64,000 nt of DNA from JAJECS01 sp965219705. Lineage in GTDB: Bacteria; Chloroflexota; UBA11872. Position numbers and translations under genes: made by a program. Shown here in pieces: positions 16,165 through 25,236 of this stretch. The stretch covers positions 2,294,001-2,358,000 of the forward strand of contig OZ244789.1 of the NCBI GenBank assembly GCA_965219705.1, read 5' to 3'. The first letter of the stretch is position 1. Each line of letters opens with the position of its first letter. The notes below the pieces were generated by a model. It searched no databases. It saw only the letters and a list, made by a program, of their open reading frames with translations, and had not been told where the DNA came from.

Positions 16165-17052
16165 TCAGCGCTCGAGTTCTTGCCGGCGAAACCGCCGGAT
16201 ATTGATCGCGATCACGGGTAGTGAAAGCAACAGGAGGATGACCGAGAGCGCCGTGGCTATCCCGAATTCGCGGTATTCGAACATTTCCTTATACATCCGA
16301 TTAGCCACGACGTCCGTTTCGAACAAGCCACCTGTCATTACGAAGACCAAATCGAAGACTTTCAGCGCGGATATCACCAGCACGGTTGCAACGACGTAGA
16401 CCGTCGGCATGATCGATGGGCGAATGATGTGCCGGAAGACCTGCCATTCGTTGGCTCCATCGACTCGCGCGGCTTCCAGCAACTCTTGCGGCATGCTGCG
16501 GATAGCGGCGGAAAACACCATCATGGCGAAGCCCGTGGTCATCCAGACCGCGGCCACGATGACGGCGACATTGTTGATGCCGTAGAACGGAATGACCGCC
16601 TTGCTGATGAGAAATGGATGTGGGTCGAAGCCGATCGCGGTGAGCGCCGCGTTGGCCGCTCCCCACTGCGGGAACCCTGCCGGCTGAAAGCCGTAGATGA
16701 ACCTCCAGATCACGGCGGCCGCCGTGAAGGAGATGGCCATCGGCAGGAAGACGAGCGTCTTTACGGCCACGTCATACCTGACGCGCTCGACCATCACCGC
16801 GATCAGCAGGCCGAGTGCGGTAGTGACCCCGGTAAACACGACCATCCACAGGAGGCTGTTCAGCAACGCCAGCTGCGTCTCCTCCTTGACGAAGACGCGT
16901 GCGTAACTCTCCAGGCCCACGAACTCCGTCGAATTGGAGTTCATCAGGCTGCGGCGAAACGTGTCGATGGAGGGGTAGACCAGGAATACAGCGAGCGCGA
17001 GGAGTCCGGGAAGCGCCCAGATCCATGGCGCGATCCGACTGGTCCTAATCAA
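16165..17052 (-). CDS. Sugar ABC transporter permease, AglF/MalF-like
   Basis: This 295-residue permease has six helices (WIWALPGLLALAVFLVYPSI first, LSVILLLLSLPVIAINI last). The binding-protein-dependent transport EAA loop is LLEAARVDGANEWQVFRHII. The opening, with SLMNSNSTEFVGLESYARVF, is typical of alpha-glucoside permease AglF. It pairs with the downstream AglG-like permease, 2 bp away. The import substrate (oligosaccharide, probably an alpha-glucoside) is inferred from family resemblance only. Confidence 0.88.
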   Translation of the reverse strand: MIRTSRIAPWIWALPGLLALAVFLVYPSIDTFRRSLMNSNSTEFVGLESYARVFVKEETQLALLNSLLWMVVFTGVTTALGLLIAVMVERVRYDVAVKTLVFLPMAISFTAAAVIWRFIYGFQPAGFPQWGAANAALTAIGFDPHPFLISKAVIPFYGINNVAVIVAAVWMTTGFAMMVFSAAIRSMPQELLEAARVDGANEWQVFRHIIRPSIMPTVYVVATVLVISALKVFDLVFVMTGGLFETDVVANRMYKEMFEYREFGIATALSVILLLLSLPVIAINIRRFRRQELER

Positions 17053-17129
17053 CCGCCGCCCCGACAGTCACCGGCTCAGCAGCCCGCGCCCGAAGCCCGC
17101 GGGCTGCTGGCGTGCCGATCGAACAATCG

Positions 17130-18524
17130 CTATAGGCTCTCGACGACGCTGTCGAAGTCGGCCAGGATATCGTCCAGACTGTCCGGATTTCTGAGGTACT
17201 TGATGGAGGACTCGAAGAACTTCGGCTGCAGCGGAGCCCCCCACGTGTTGTCGTTGCCGTGGCGGTAAATCTTGGCCTCCTGGAAGATCCTCGCGATCTC
17301 CCGGTTGACCGGATTCGAGTACGCATCAAGCGGAATCAGCCGGTTGCTCGAGAGGAATCCCCCCGTGCTGGCCCACAGCTGCTGGGTTCCAGTGGAGGTG
17401 ATGTATCGAATGAACGATGCCGTCTCGGGACGGTCGGTCAGGGTGACCATCACTCCGGAGCCGCCGCTGCTCGCGCCCTCGAATTGCGGGTTGATCGTCG
17501 GGTAGCGGAACACCGAGAAGTCCTCGCCCGGCCGCAACTCCGGGAACCGGTCGGCAATGGTCCCGAACACGAAGGAGCCCATCTGGTGCAGATAGGCGCG
17601 CGGCGGGTCCATGAATGGCAGCACCGCCGCGTCCGACCAGCGGGTTGACAGAATCGTGTCGACGCCCCCGAACACGTAGTCGGGGTTGAGCGCGATCTCG
17701 CCCCACCGCTCCCACTCACGCTTGATGCGAGGGTCTGTCCACGGAATCTCGTGGGCGCCCCAGGCGTCGTAGATCTGTGGCCCCTGGTCGGCCAGCACGT
17801 ACTCCTGAATGAAATCGGAGCCCTGCCAGCCACTGTGAACATCGTGCTCGGTGCCCATGCCCCAGGGCGTCCCACCCTGAGCCACGATCCGGTCGGACAG
17901 GTCGATCATTTCGTCCCACGTGGTCGGGACCTCGAGCCCCTCGGCTTTGAACCGACTGGGGCTGTACCACACGAGCCCTCGCATGTAGAGATACATGTGC
18001 ACGCCGTAAACCGTGCCGTCGACGGAGCTCATGTCGATAAACGCGGGCGAGTATTGCTCGGCGAACTCGTCCATGTTCAGGAATGTCTCGAGGGGAACCA
18101 GGTGCCCGTCCCGCGCGAGTTGGCTGGCGTGGCCGATGCCGAAGAGCACGGCAACGTCCGGTGGGTGCCCACCCTCGGTACGGGCGGTCATCGTGGCAAA
18201 CATGTCCGGCGACTGCTCGTGCGCCACCTTGCCGCCAGTGGCTTCCTCCCACGGCTTGACGATGGCTTCGAACGCCTCAAGCTCCGCGCCGCCCCACGGC
18301 GTGATGACTTCAACCGTGCCGAGCTCGGTCGGAACCTCGACCTCCTGGACGACGACCTTCTCGACCTCCTGGACGACGATCTTCTCGACCTCACGGGTTA
18401 CGACCTTCTCCACGACCTGCGTCTCGCCGCACGCAGCCAGCACCGCTGCGCCTGCACCCGCCGCAACGCTCAGCAATCCGGCCCGGATGACCTGTCTGCG
18501 ACTGAGGCCTGTTCGACCGTTCAT
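17130..18524 (-). CDS. Sugar ABC transporter substrate-binding lipoprotein
   Basis: This 464-residue extracellular solute-binding protein (family 1) has a Tat-type signal (SRRQVIRAGLLSVAAGAGAA) and lipobox LAAC with Cys near residue 32. A repeated charged spacer (VEKVVTREVEK, IVVQEVEK and VVVQEVEV units, residues about 38-64) separates the anchor from the binding domain. It is a feature I associate with Chloroflexota binding proteins. The mature domain follows (VITPWGGAELEAFEAIVKPW, GIGHASQLARDGHLVPLETF, WDEMIDLSDRIVAQGG). It is the first gene of the operon with both permeases and the lactonase, 77 bp upstream of the first permease. Confidence 0.9.
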   Translation of the reverse strand: MNGRTGLSRRQVIRAGLLSVAAGAGAAVLAACGETQVVEKVVTREVEKIVVQEVEKVVVQEVEVPTELGTVEVITPWGGAELEAFEAIVKPWEEATGGKVAHEQSPDMFATMTARTEGGHPPDVAVLFGIGHASQLARDGHLVPLETFLNMDEFAEQYSPAFIDMSSVDGTVYGVHMYLYMRGLVWYSPSRFKAEGLEVPTTWDEMIDLSDRIVAQGGTPWGMGTEHDVHSGWQGSDFIQEYVLADQGPQIYDAWGAHEIPWTDPRIKREWERWGEIALNPDYVFGGVDTILSTRWSDAAVLPFMDPPRAYLHQMGSFVFGTIADRFPELRPGEDFSVFRYPTINPQFEGASSGGSGVMVTLTDRPETASFIRYITSTGTQQLWASTGGFLSSNRLIPLDAYSNPVNREIARIFQEAKIYRHGNDNTWGAPLQPKFFESSIKYLRNPDSLDDILADFDSVVESL

Positions 18525-18999
18525 TCGTGCCGCCTCCCCGCCCGTTTACTTCGGGCGCCCAACCCTCACAACACCGGACCGCCATCCATCCGCACACTTG
18601 GTAGCCGTGTGCTCGGATGCGATGGTTGGCGAGTATATCCAATTGGTTCGTGGTCTGACAATCGTGGACCCGATAGGCCATCGCAAAAAATTTCAAGGGG
18701 CGGGCCGGCCACGGCGAAGGTGCAACTTGTTGCTACGGCCTGGCTACGCATCGCGTGCGCTTAGTCGAGGCCCAGGATTGGGAGCAAATCTCGATGGATG
18801 ATTCGTTCGGTGTTGAAATACCGGCGATGGCGACGAGACTCCAATGCATCAAACGTTTGGTCTAGCGTTCACCCTCCGTCGAACCGTCGAGGCTTGGGCC
18901 GTTGTTGCAGGCCGCCCAGTCAGGCGGCCTGCAAGTAGTTCTCTGGTCTGCCCGATGCTCGCCGGCTGTCTGGAAACGGGCGCCCGCCAGGTGCCGGCA
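18525..18999. other. Promoter-side intergenic region of the sugar operon
   Basis: These 475 nt hold no gene. The region should contain the promoter of the minus-strand sugar transport operon and the 3' end of the acetyltransferase transcript. Its only clear structure is the hairpin at 18905-18934. No operator palindrome for a sugar repressor was seen. Confidence 0.5.
18905..18934 (-). terminator. Strong 12-bp hairpin after acetyltransferase gene
   Basis: TTGCAGGCCGCC and GGCGGCCTGCAA form a perfect 12-bp stem with a 6-nt loop, 66 bp past the stop of the minus-strand acetyltransferase gene. Neither side carries a U-tract, so it is either a GC-rich terminator of the L-shaped type or an mRNA-end stabiliser. 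Placement supports transcription termination. Confidence 0.55.
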
Positions 19000-20268
19000 T
19001 CAGTAGCGGTCGGGCCCGAAGCAGTACCCGTCATTGCGTGGGAACAGCCCGGCTAGGACTTCATCGGAAACGCCGCTTGCGTGGGCCGTGCCCGTTTCCC
19101 GCAGCTTCTCGAAGGTCTGGTAGCCGAACAGAAGCTGCACGAGTCCCATTCGATCCACGCATAGCTCGGCCGGCGGCGCTTCGCCGCCAAGCGCGATGCG
19201 GCTATCGCCGATGTCGGTTTTGAGATAGAGCGATTCGGGCACCGGAAAGTCGCCGGCGCTTGCCCGAGCGGTGAGGGCCGGCGTGCACTTCCGCAGGACG
19301 GCTTCAAGGTCGACGATGCGCGTCATGTAGCCGGCGTTGTCGGGGCGCGTCGTGGCGGCCGGACCGCCATACCTCGTCAGCAGCGGCCCCAGTCCGGTGC
19401 GCGGATGCAGGCGCGCGAGCAGAGCGGACGCGCCGCTCGCTCTGGCGAGCTGGGCGAGACCGTTGGCTAAGAGCTCCGCGGCCGCGTCATCGCTCGCCGC
19501 CGCGTCCGACACGGCCAGGCAACGTTCCGTCAACTCGGCGTCGACGACCGCATAGGCCGCCGGCCGCCCGTGAGGATCGCGGCTCACCAACGCGCGGGGC
19601 GTTCGGTCCCAATCCGAGCCCTGCCTGGGCCCTCGCCACGCGCCTTCATGCCGCACGACCGTGCCATCGAGCGCCGCGTAGGCCGCGTTGCACATGCGGG
19701 CGATGGGGTCCCAGTCCGAGGGGCGGACTTCTTCAAGCGAGGCGGCCGGCCCATCCATCTTAAGTGCGTCGAGCTCGATACGGATCTCATACTCCGGACA
19801 GATGGTGGCGTAGCCGAAGCGGTGATAGAAGTCGGGAATCCCGAACAGCGTGCTGATGTCATATCCCTGGTCAGCCGTAAACCGCTCGCAGGCTTCCATC
19901 AGACGACGGGCATAGCCCTTCATGCGATGCGGCGCGGGCGTCGCCACGCCGGCGATGCCTGCGCTGCGCAACTCGGCGCCCCACGCCCGCACCGTGACGT
20001 CGACGACCCAAAGTTCGCTGACCATCTCCCCGCCCACCTCCAGCCATAGGTGGTCAACCGACTCCTTGGAAACCCAGCCGGCGGCGTCACCGGCATCGTT
20101 GAGCGTGACCGACTCGGGCTCAACGAACGCCTTGGGAGCCTCGCCTTCGGGATCCGTGCCGAAGCGTTGCGGGTTGTCGCGCGCCGTGATTTCAATTGGC
20201 GCGTCTCTCAAATTGCCCCAGGACATGTCGCCGAGCATATCCGGCACTGCTGCTTGGCTCCGAGACAT
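19000..20268 (-). CDS. GNAT acetyltransferase, Eis-like
   Basis: This protein of about 422 residues resembles the Eis family: two GNAT folds plus a C-terminal sterol-carrier-like domain. GIAGVATPAPHRMKGYARRL (acetyl-CoA pyrophosphate loop, with the R-x-x-G/A pattern RMKGYA) and FTADQGYDISTLFGIPDFYH, RFGYA are characteristic of the first GNAT domain. The C terminus (ALGGEAPPAELCVDRMGLVQ, LLFGYQT, GLFPRNDGYCFGPDRY) matches the SCP2-like end with its carboxy-terminal Tyr region. Eis enzymes acetylate amines including aminoglycosides. The start at 20268 was chosen to avoid overlap with the divergent fucU promoter; an upstream in-frame start would add 45 low-complexity residues. Confidence 0.82.
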   Translation of the reverse strand: MSRSQAAVPDMLGDMSWGNLRDAPIEITARDNPQRFGTDPEGEAPKAFVEPESVTLNDAGDAAGWVSKESVDHLWLEVGGEMVSELWVVDVTVRAWGAELRSAGIAGVATPAPHRMKGYARRLMEACERFTADQGYDISTLFGIPDFYHRFGYATICPEYEIRIELDALKMDGPAASLEEVRPSDWDPIARMCNAAYAALDGTVVRHEGAWRGPRQGSDWDRTPRALVSRDPHGRPAAYAVVDAELTERCLAVSDAAASDDAAAELLANGLAQLARASGASALLARLHPRTGLGPLLTRYGGPAATTRPDNAGYMTRIVDLEAVLRKCTPALTARASAGDFPVPESLYLKTDIGDSRIALGGEAPPAELCVDRMGLVQLLFGYQTFEKLRETGTAHASGVSDEVLAGLFPRNDGYCFGPDRY

Positions 20269-20337
20269 CGTCCGCCGGCCGGTGGTGCCGGCCGCGTGTG
20301 ACACGATGCCGCCGCGCTGACGCTTGAGGGTTCCCTC

Positions 20338-20763
20338 ATGTTGAAAGGCATTGATCCGATCCTGGGGCCGGACCTGCTGCGCGTGCTTGCGGCCATGGGG
20401 CACGGCGATGAGGTCGTGATTGCCGATGCGAACTTTCCGGCTGAAGCCAACGCCCGGCGGCTGGTGCGACTCGACGGCGCTGACGCCGCGCGCACGGCCG
20501 AAGCAATCCTGTCGCTGCTGCCCTTAGACGAATATGTCGAGGCGCCGGCGGCGGTGATGGCGGTGGTTGAGGACCCGGACTCCGAGCCGGCGATCATGGC
20601 CGACTTTCGCCGGATCGCCGAGACGGCACATGGGGCGCCGGTGGGTTTTGCGCGGGTGAAGCGTTTTGCGTTCTATGAGCGAGCGCGGCAGGCCTTCGCG
20701 ATCGTGGCCACGGGCGAGCGGCGACCCTACGGCAATTTGATCATGACCAAGGGCGTGTTGTAG
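20338..20763 (+). CDS. fucU: L-fucose mutarotase / RbsD-FucU family
   Basis: This 141-residue protein belongs to the RbsD/FucU family, which interconverts sugar anomers. MLKGIDPILGPDLLRVLAAM and GHGDEVVIADANFPAE carry the conserved His and Asp near the sugar site. FARVKRFAFYERARQAFAIV and RPYGNLIMTKGV end the fold with the conserved Tyr-Gly-Asn segment. The lack of an RbsD-type C-terminus favours FucU. It is divergent from the acetyltransferase and convergent with a coiled-coil gene (TAG at 20761-20763, next stop 1 nt later). Its 3' end is duplicated about 375 bp downstream. Confidence 0.88.
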   Translation: MLKGIDPILGPDLLRVLAAMGHGDEVVIADANFPAEANARRLVRLDGADAARTAEAILSLLPLDEYVEAPAAVMAVVEDPDSEPAIMADFRRIAETAHGAPVGFARVKRFAFYERARQAFAIVATGERRPYGNLIMTKGVL

Positions 20764-21042
20764 CTAGGCCGTCAGGATGATCGCGGTGATGATGCCCAGC
20801 GCGGTGAGGAGGACGGTGACGCCTCCGCCGAACATCGCGCCCATGCGGATGGTCAGGCGCCGCTCGAGATCTCTCATCTCGCTGCGCAGAGGTGCAATCT
20901 CGCGCGCGAGATCGTCTTTCGTAACCAAGCTGGCGCCGATATCTTCGGCAAAGATGGAGACGAGGGCGTCGGCCTGCGTTTCGTCAAAGCCCGCGGCCGT
21001 GAGCTGCCGGGACGCTTTGAGAGTGTCAAATGCGACGGTCAT
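20764..21042 (-). CDS. Small coiled-coil membrane protein, DUF1640-like
   Basis: This 92-residue protein has an N-terminal helical segment (FDTLKASRQLTAAGFDETQA, DALVSIF). A charged coiled coil follows (TKDDLAREIAPLRSEMRDLE, RRL), and one C-terminal membrane helix (GVTVLLTALGIITAIIL) ends it. This is the architecture of DUF1640/CCDC90 proteins, relatives of the mitochondrial calcium uniporter regulators and widespread small bacterial proteins of unknown role. The start ATG at 21042 begins the conserved FDTLK part. Confidence 0.72.
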   Translation of the reverse strand: MTVAFDTLKASRQLTAAGFDETQADALVSIFAEDIGASLVTKDDLAREIAPLRSEMRDLERRLTIRMGAMFGGGVTVLLTALGIITAIILTA

Positions 21043-21097
21043 ACGGCGATACTAGGCGACCCGTTCGAGCAACGGCAACACTTGGTGTGGCTTTCGG

Positions 21098-21157
21098 CGG
21101 CCCTACGGCAACTTGATCCTGACCAAGGGCGTGTTGTAGCCGCGCCGTGGGGATGAT
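21098..21157 (+). repeat. Duplicated 3' end of fucU
   Basis: The stretch repeats about 60 bp of 20720-20782: the codons RPYGNLI-TKGVL, the TAG stop and the following GGATGAT sequence, with a few substitutions. It is not part of an intact gene. It is a relic of a tandem duplication or recombination that left the DUF1640 gene between the copies. Confidence 0.8.
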
Positions 21158-21172
21158 CCGCCCGCTGAACGC

Positions 21173-22018
21173 CTAAACCAGCAACGGCGCCAGGAAACGC
21201 TGGGCTAGAACCAACCCCTTGAGCGCGTGCTCGGGGTCGGTCTTGGTGCTCCAGAACCGATCCTCGTGCTCGACGACCAGCGGGCCGTCGTAGCCGACTT
21301 CGAGCAGCGCGGTGATGTAGGCGGGCCAGTCGATCACGCCGAAGCCCGGAATCCGAAAGCGGTACGTTCCCTGGCCGATCCGCCCGCGCTCGGCGCCAAT
21401 CACGCCGTAGCGATACTGCGCCTCCGGCAAGAACTCGGTGTCCTTGGCGTGCGCGTGGTAGATGCGCGTGCCGAATTCCCGCACCGCGCGCAGGTAGTCG
21501 ATGCCCAGCCAGGCCAGGTGCGATGGGTCGAAGCACAGCCCCAGCGCCTCGTGGGGGACGGCGTCGAAGATGGCCGCCCAGTGCGCCGGGGCGTAGGCCA
21601 GGTTGCGACCGCCGTCGGCCCAGTTCTCCATCACCAGGCGAACGCCGACCCGCTGCGCGTGATCCAGCGCCGGCGCCACTCCCTCCGCGAACAGGCACAC
21701 ATTGGCGTCGAACCCAAGGTCGGGCGCCATTTGGTGGCCCAGCCACGCGATTGGGATCTGCTCGGCGGCGGCGTAGTCCAGTGCCGCGCGGGCCTGGGCC
21801 GTTTCCTCCGCCCGCTCCGTTGCATCGGATGCAATCGGCTGGCAGACCATGCCCGTGGTGGAGGTAGGCACTAGGCCGTGGCGCTCACAGATGGCGCGGG
21901 CGTTTGGCTGGAACAGCGGCACGTCGATGGCTTGATAGCCATTGGCCGCGCCCCAGCGCACGAAGTCCTCGAACTCGATCGGCGGAAAGTGGCCGTTGTG
22001 GAAGTAGCCGAGCTTCAC
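21173..22018 (-). CDS. Sugar phosphate isomerase/epimerase (xylose isomerase-like TIM barrel)
   Basis: This 281-residue AP-endonuclease-2/xylose-isomerase-like TIM barrel starts with VKLGYFHNGHFPPIEFEDFV and contains the metal-site signatures VRLVMENWADGGRNLAYAPA (Glu), LGLCFDPSHLAWLG (Asp/His), RIYHAHAKDTEF (His/Lys/Asp) and GPLVVEHEDRF (Glu). It is a likely isomerase or epimerase of a sugar or cyclitol; the exact substrate is not evident. The GTG at 22018 is preferred because GAGGA precedes it and homologues begin with this beta strand; a longer frame upstream adds 25 arginine-rich residues. Confidence 0.82.
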   Translation of the reverse strand: MKLGYFHNGHFPPIEFEDFVRWGAANGYQAIDVPLFQPNARAICERHGLVPTSTTGMVCQPIASDATERAEETAQARAALDYAAAEQIPIAWLGHQMAPDLGFDANVCLFAEGVAPALDHAQRVGVRLVMENWADGGRNLAYAPAHWAAIFDAVPHEALGLCFDPSHLAWLGIDYLRAVREFGTRIYHAHAKDTEFLPEAQYRYGVIGAERGRIGQGTYRFRIPGFGVIDWPAYITALLEVGYDGPLVVEHEDRFWSTKTDPEHALKGLVLAQRFLAPLLV

Positions 22019-22194
22019 TGCGATCTCGTCCTCACTGGGTCGTCGGCGATTGTCGGCAGCGCGAGGGTGTCTGTCCACGCCGGACGCTTCCAAGGCGCAG
22101 CGGAGCCGGGGCCGTGCGGCCTGGGGACGTATAGCTACCCTCTTCGAGAGACCGCAGTCGCCGGTCGCTGGACGGGGTCCCTTCAGGTGAGCAA

Positions 22195-23187
22195 GTGAGG
22201 CCGATTTCGCTGTCGGAGCAGCAGGCGCGCCAGGTGCTTGGCCGGGTGGGTGTGAGCGGGCGGATCAGCATCAAGCCGGTGCACGAGTTCAACCACGTCT
22301 GGCAGCTGCACTGCGACGCCGGGACGTTCTTCCTGAAGGTCTATACGAAGTCCTGGTACGCACCGCATGGTGCTTCGCAAGCCTTTCCCGTCACCCACGA
22401 AGCAGGCGCCTGGCGATGCGTGAAAGCGCATGGACTCGCGACGCCTCAGGTGATGGTTGCGGAGACAGGCACCGCCAACCCTCTGGGACGACCGTTCCTC
22501 TTGACGCGCGAGCTGGAAGGACAGTCGCTGGTGGCGCTGTTGCGGCAGAGCCATGAAGACTGTGCGCCGCTGCGGGCCGTTGGTGACTACCTGCGTCGAA
22601 TGCACGCCGTGAGATTCGCGTTTCCGGGCTACGTCTCCAGCGAGCAGGGGCCGACATCACCGCCTCGCCCCGGACGGTGGCAGCATCGCTGCTGGACGGT
22701 GAGGGCGCGACAGAAATATGCACGCGGCACATTCGACGCACAGGCTGCCCAACTATCAGCGGATGTTCGTGCGCGTTTGGATAGCAAGATCGCGACGATG
22801 CCCGACCAACTTCAGTCGTGCTACGAGCCGCCGCGCTTCGTGCATGGAGACTGCCACGCCAGCGCCTTCTTTCTGGCCCACGCCGGCGGAGCATGGCGGG
22901 TTACCGGAACGGTGGACATGGAGGTGGCATCGGCCGGCGATGTCGGTGAAGACCTCATGAAGCTCTGCATTGAGCTTGCCGCCATTTTGCCGGCGTCCGA
23001 CCGCTGGTGGGAGGCGTTGTTCGACGGCTACGGCGCCACGCCTGAATTCGACCTGCTCAAGCTACGGCTGCTTGGATCGGAGCCTGCGGAGTTTGCTTGG
23101 ATAGACCGGTGGCCAAAGCAGTGGAACGACATCGTGCGACACATCCTGAACGCCAGATCGTGGAGCCAACTGTTTGATCTGGGATAG
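22195..23187 (+). CDS. Aminoglycoside-phosphotransferase-family kinase
   Basis: This 330-residue protein has the APH/choline kinase fold. The N-lobe reads VHEFNHVWQLHCDAGTFFLK (lysine of the ATP site) and the hinge FLLTRELEGQSLVALLRQ. The catalytic loop is FVHGDCHASAFFL, with the Brenner-type H-G-D, and the metal-binding Asp is in VTGTVDMEVASAGD. Family members phosphorylate small hydroxylated metabolites or antibiotics; the substrate is unknown. The start is the GTG at 22195, which has AGGTGA upstream. It stands alone between divergent neighbours. Confidence 0.8.
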   Translation: MRPISLSEQQARQVLGRVGVSGRISIKPVHEFNHVWQLHCDAGTFFLKVYTKSWYAPHGASQAFPVTHEAGAWRCVKAHGLATPQVMVAETGTANPLGRPFLLTRELEGQSLVALLRQSHEDCAPLRAVGDYLRRMHAVRFAFPGYVSSEQGPTSPPRPGRWQHRCWTVRARQKYARGTFDAQAAQLSADVRARLDSKIATMPDQLQSCYEPPRFVHGDCHASAFFLAHAGGAWRVTGTVDMEVASAGDVGEDLMKLCIELAAILPASDRWWEALFDGYGATPEFDLLKLRLLGSEPAEFAWIDRWPKQWNDIVRHILNARSWSQLFDLG

Positions 23188-23357
23188 ACGCGCCGAGGAG
23201 ACTGCTCATTTGGCGCACTTCATTATAGCCCCGGTCTTCCAAATTCTCGGCGGGAATCGGCACTGACGGCGGACCCGATCGCCATCAGACTATTGAGGTC
23301 CTGACGCCGCGGATTCCTCCACCCGCAATCGCCACCAATCCAGAAGATTCCATAGCG

Positions 23358-25109
23358 TTGGAGTCGGCCGCCATCGTGCGGCAGGAGCTTCAGCGCCGTT
23401 GGCGGGCCACTGCGCTAACCGTCGGGCTGATGTTGGGCGGCGCCGCTGTCAGCATCGTTCCGGCGTTGCTCGTTGCCACCCTGATCGATCATGCCCTGCC
23501 CGGCGGCGATCTGGGTTTGGCGGCGGTTCTGGCCGGCGGCATGGCCGGAGCGGCGCTCGCGCAGCTTGTCTTGGCGTCGAGCGAGAGCTACATGCGGGTC
23601 GCGATCGGCGAGCGCGTGTCGCGTCGACTGCGCCAACAAGCCTTCGATTCCATCACGGCTGCCCAACTCGTCGAGCTTGAGCAAGTCCCGTCCGAGCAAC
23701 TCGTCTTTCGGCTAACCAGATCCTGCGGGCGGATCGGTGAGTGGTACGTATCCGAATCGCTGCTTCCCGCCATTTCTCAGGCTTTGGTGCTGGTCGCCGC
23801 GCTGACGGCCATGCTGGTGTTGGCCTGGCCGCTCGGGCTCCTGGCCGTCGTTGCCATCCCGGCGATCACGCTTGGCGTTGCCCGCCTCGGACCCCTCGCC
23901 ACAGATCTTGACCGACGGTTCGGGCGTCATCTGGAACGTGGGCAAATCTTCCTTCAGGAGGTGCTTGCGGGCATGCGGGTGGTTCGCGTGTTCGATGCCG
24001 CGGAGCGGGAGCGAGGGCGATGGCTTCGATGGCTCGACCAGCATTGGCGCATAAAGGCCAAGACCTTCGTCCTGCACGATCTGGTGATCGCCCACAGCGG
24101 CGCGGCGGCCCAGGCGCTGGTGACGGCGGCGGCATTTGGGGTTGGCGCTGTCCTCATCGCGGGCGGCCACTTGTCGCTCGGCGGACTGATCGCGGCGGTG
24201 GCGCTGGTGCCTCGCAGCTACGTGTCCCTCCAGCGACTCCTGACGCTCCAGGGGAACCGGGCACGGATCGAAGCTGAATATGAGCGCGTGGACGCCGTGT
24301 TCGCTCTGGCGCCAGAGCGGGCGGGAGGCACTACACCGCGGCTTCCGGTGGTCGATGCCGGTGCGCGGGTGGACTTTCACGAGGTCACCTTCCGCTATGC
24401 GCGGGAGGACGCGGGCGTCTTTGGGGTCTCGTTTTCGGTCCAGCCGGGCGAATTCCTCGGCATCGTGGGGGAAACCGGCAGCGGCAAATCGACGCTGCTA
24501 GACCTTCTCGTCGGACTGTATGCGCCGCACTTGGGATCGGTGCATGTCGATGGGATCGACACGCGTGAGATCGATCTCTCCTGGCTGCGCCGGCAGATCG
24601 GCTACGTGCCCCAGGGACCGCAACTGTGGGACGCGACCATCGCCGACAACGTGCGCTACCCGACGGGGACGGCTGGTGACGACGAGTTGCGGCAAGCGCT
24701 GCGGGACGCCCAGCTCGACGGTTTCATTGCCCGACTTCCGCAGCGTCTCGAAACGAACGTCGGTGAGCAGGGTCACAGCATTTCGGCCGGCGAGCGGCAG
24801 CGGATCGCCATCGCCCGCGCGCTGCTGCGACATCCGCGCCTGCTGATTCTGGACGAAGCCACGGCCTCCTTGGACGTGGTCACCGCGCGCGAGCTGCAAC
24901 GCGCGCTCGCGTCGTCGCGCCTTGGTCGAACATTGATTGTGGTCACCCACCGGATCGAAACGGTGATGGGCGCGGACCGGATCGTCGTGATGGATCGAGG
25001 CCAGGTGCTTGAGCAGGGGGCGCCAGCCGAGCTTCTCCGAGCTGGCGGGCGGCTCGCCGCGTTGCGTCGTGCCCAGACCAATGATGCGGCGGCATATCGG
25101 CCGTACTAG
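23358..25109 (+). CDS. ABC exporter half-transporter (fused membrane and ATPase)
   Basis: This 583-residue type I ABC exporter has six membrane helices over residues 1-310 (LTVGLMLGGAAVSIVPALLV, LLAVVAIPAITLGVARLGP and others). The nucleotide-binding domain has Walker A GETGSGKST (about 371-379), Q-loop IGYVPQGPQLWD, signature SAGERQRIAIARALL (about 475) and Walker B LLILDEATASLD (about 494), ending with the THRIETV switch His. The frame opens with TTG at 23358; no good ATG lies nearby, so the exact N-terminus is uncertain. The substrate is unknown (lipid, peptide or drug). It probably works as a homodimer. Confidence 0.85.
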   Translation: MESAAIVRQELQRRWRATALTVGLMLGGAAVSIVPALLVATLIDHALPGGDLGLAAVLAGGMAGAALAQLVLASSESYMRVAIGERVSRRLRQQAFDSITAAQLVELEQVPSEQLVFRLTRSCGRIGEWYVSESLLPAISQALVLVAALTAMLVLAWPLGLLAVVAIPAITLGVARLGPLATDLDRRFGRHLERGQIFLQEVLAGMRVVRVFDAAERERGRWLRWLDQHWRIKAKTFVLHDLVIAHSGAAAQALVTAAAFGVGAVLIAGGHLSLGGLIAAVALVPRSYVSLQRLLTLQGNRARIEAEYERVDAVFALAPERAGGTTPRLPVVDAGARVDFHEVTFRYAREDAGVFGVSFSVQPGEFLGIVGETGSGKSTLLDLLVGLYAPHLGSVHVDGIDTREIDLSWLRRQIGYVPQGPQLWDATIADNVRYPTGTAGDDELRQALRDAQLDGFIARLPQRLETNVGEQGHSISAGERQRIAIARALLRHPRLLILDEATASLDVVTARELQRALASSRLGRTLIVVTHRIETVMGADRIVVMDRGQVLEQGAPAELLRAGGRLAALRRAQTNDAAAYRPY

Positions 25110-25236
25110 TTCGGACTGGGTTCAGCCCTGAGCGCCGATGCTGCTGCGGCGCCCCAGCCATGTGGCGCGCTTTCCTCCTGTTCGTGATGCGCCTGCGAAG
25201 GCATTGCGTGAGGTTAAGGCCGGGGACGAACTCCAC

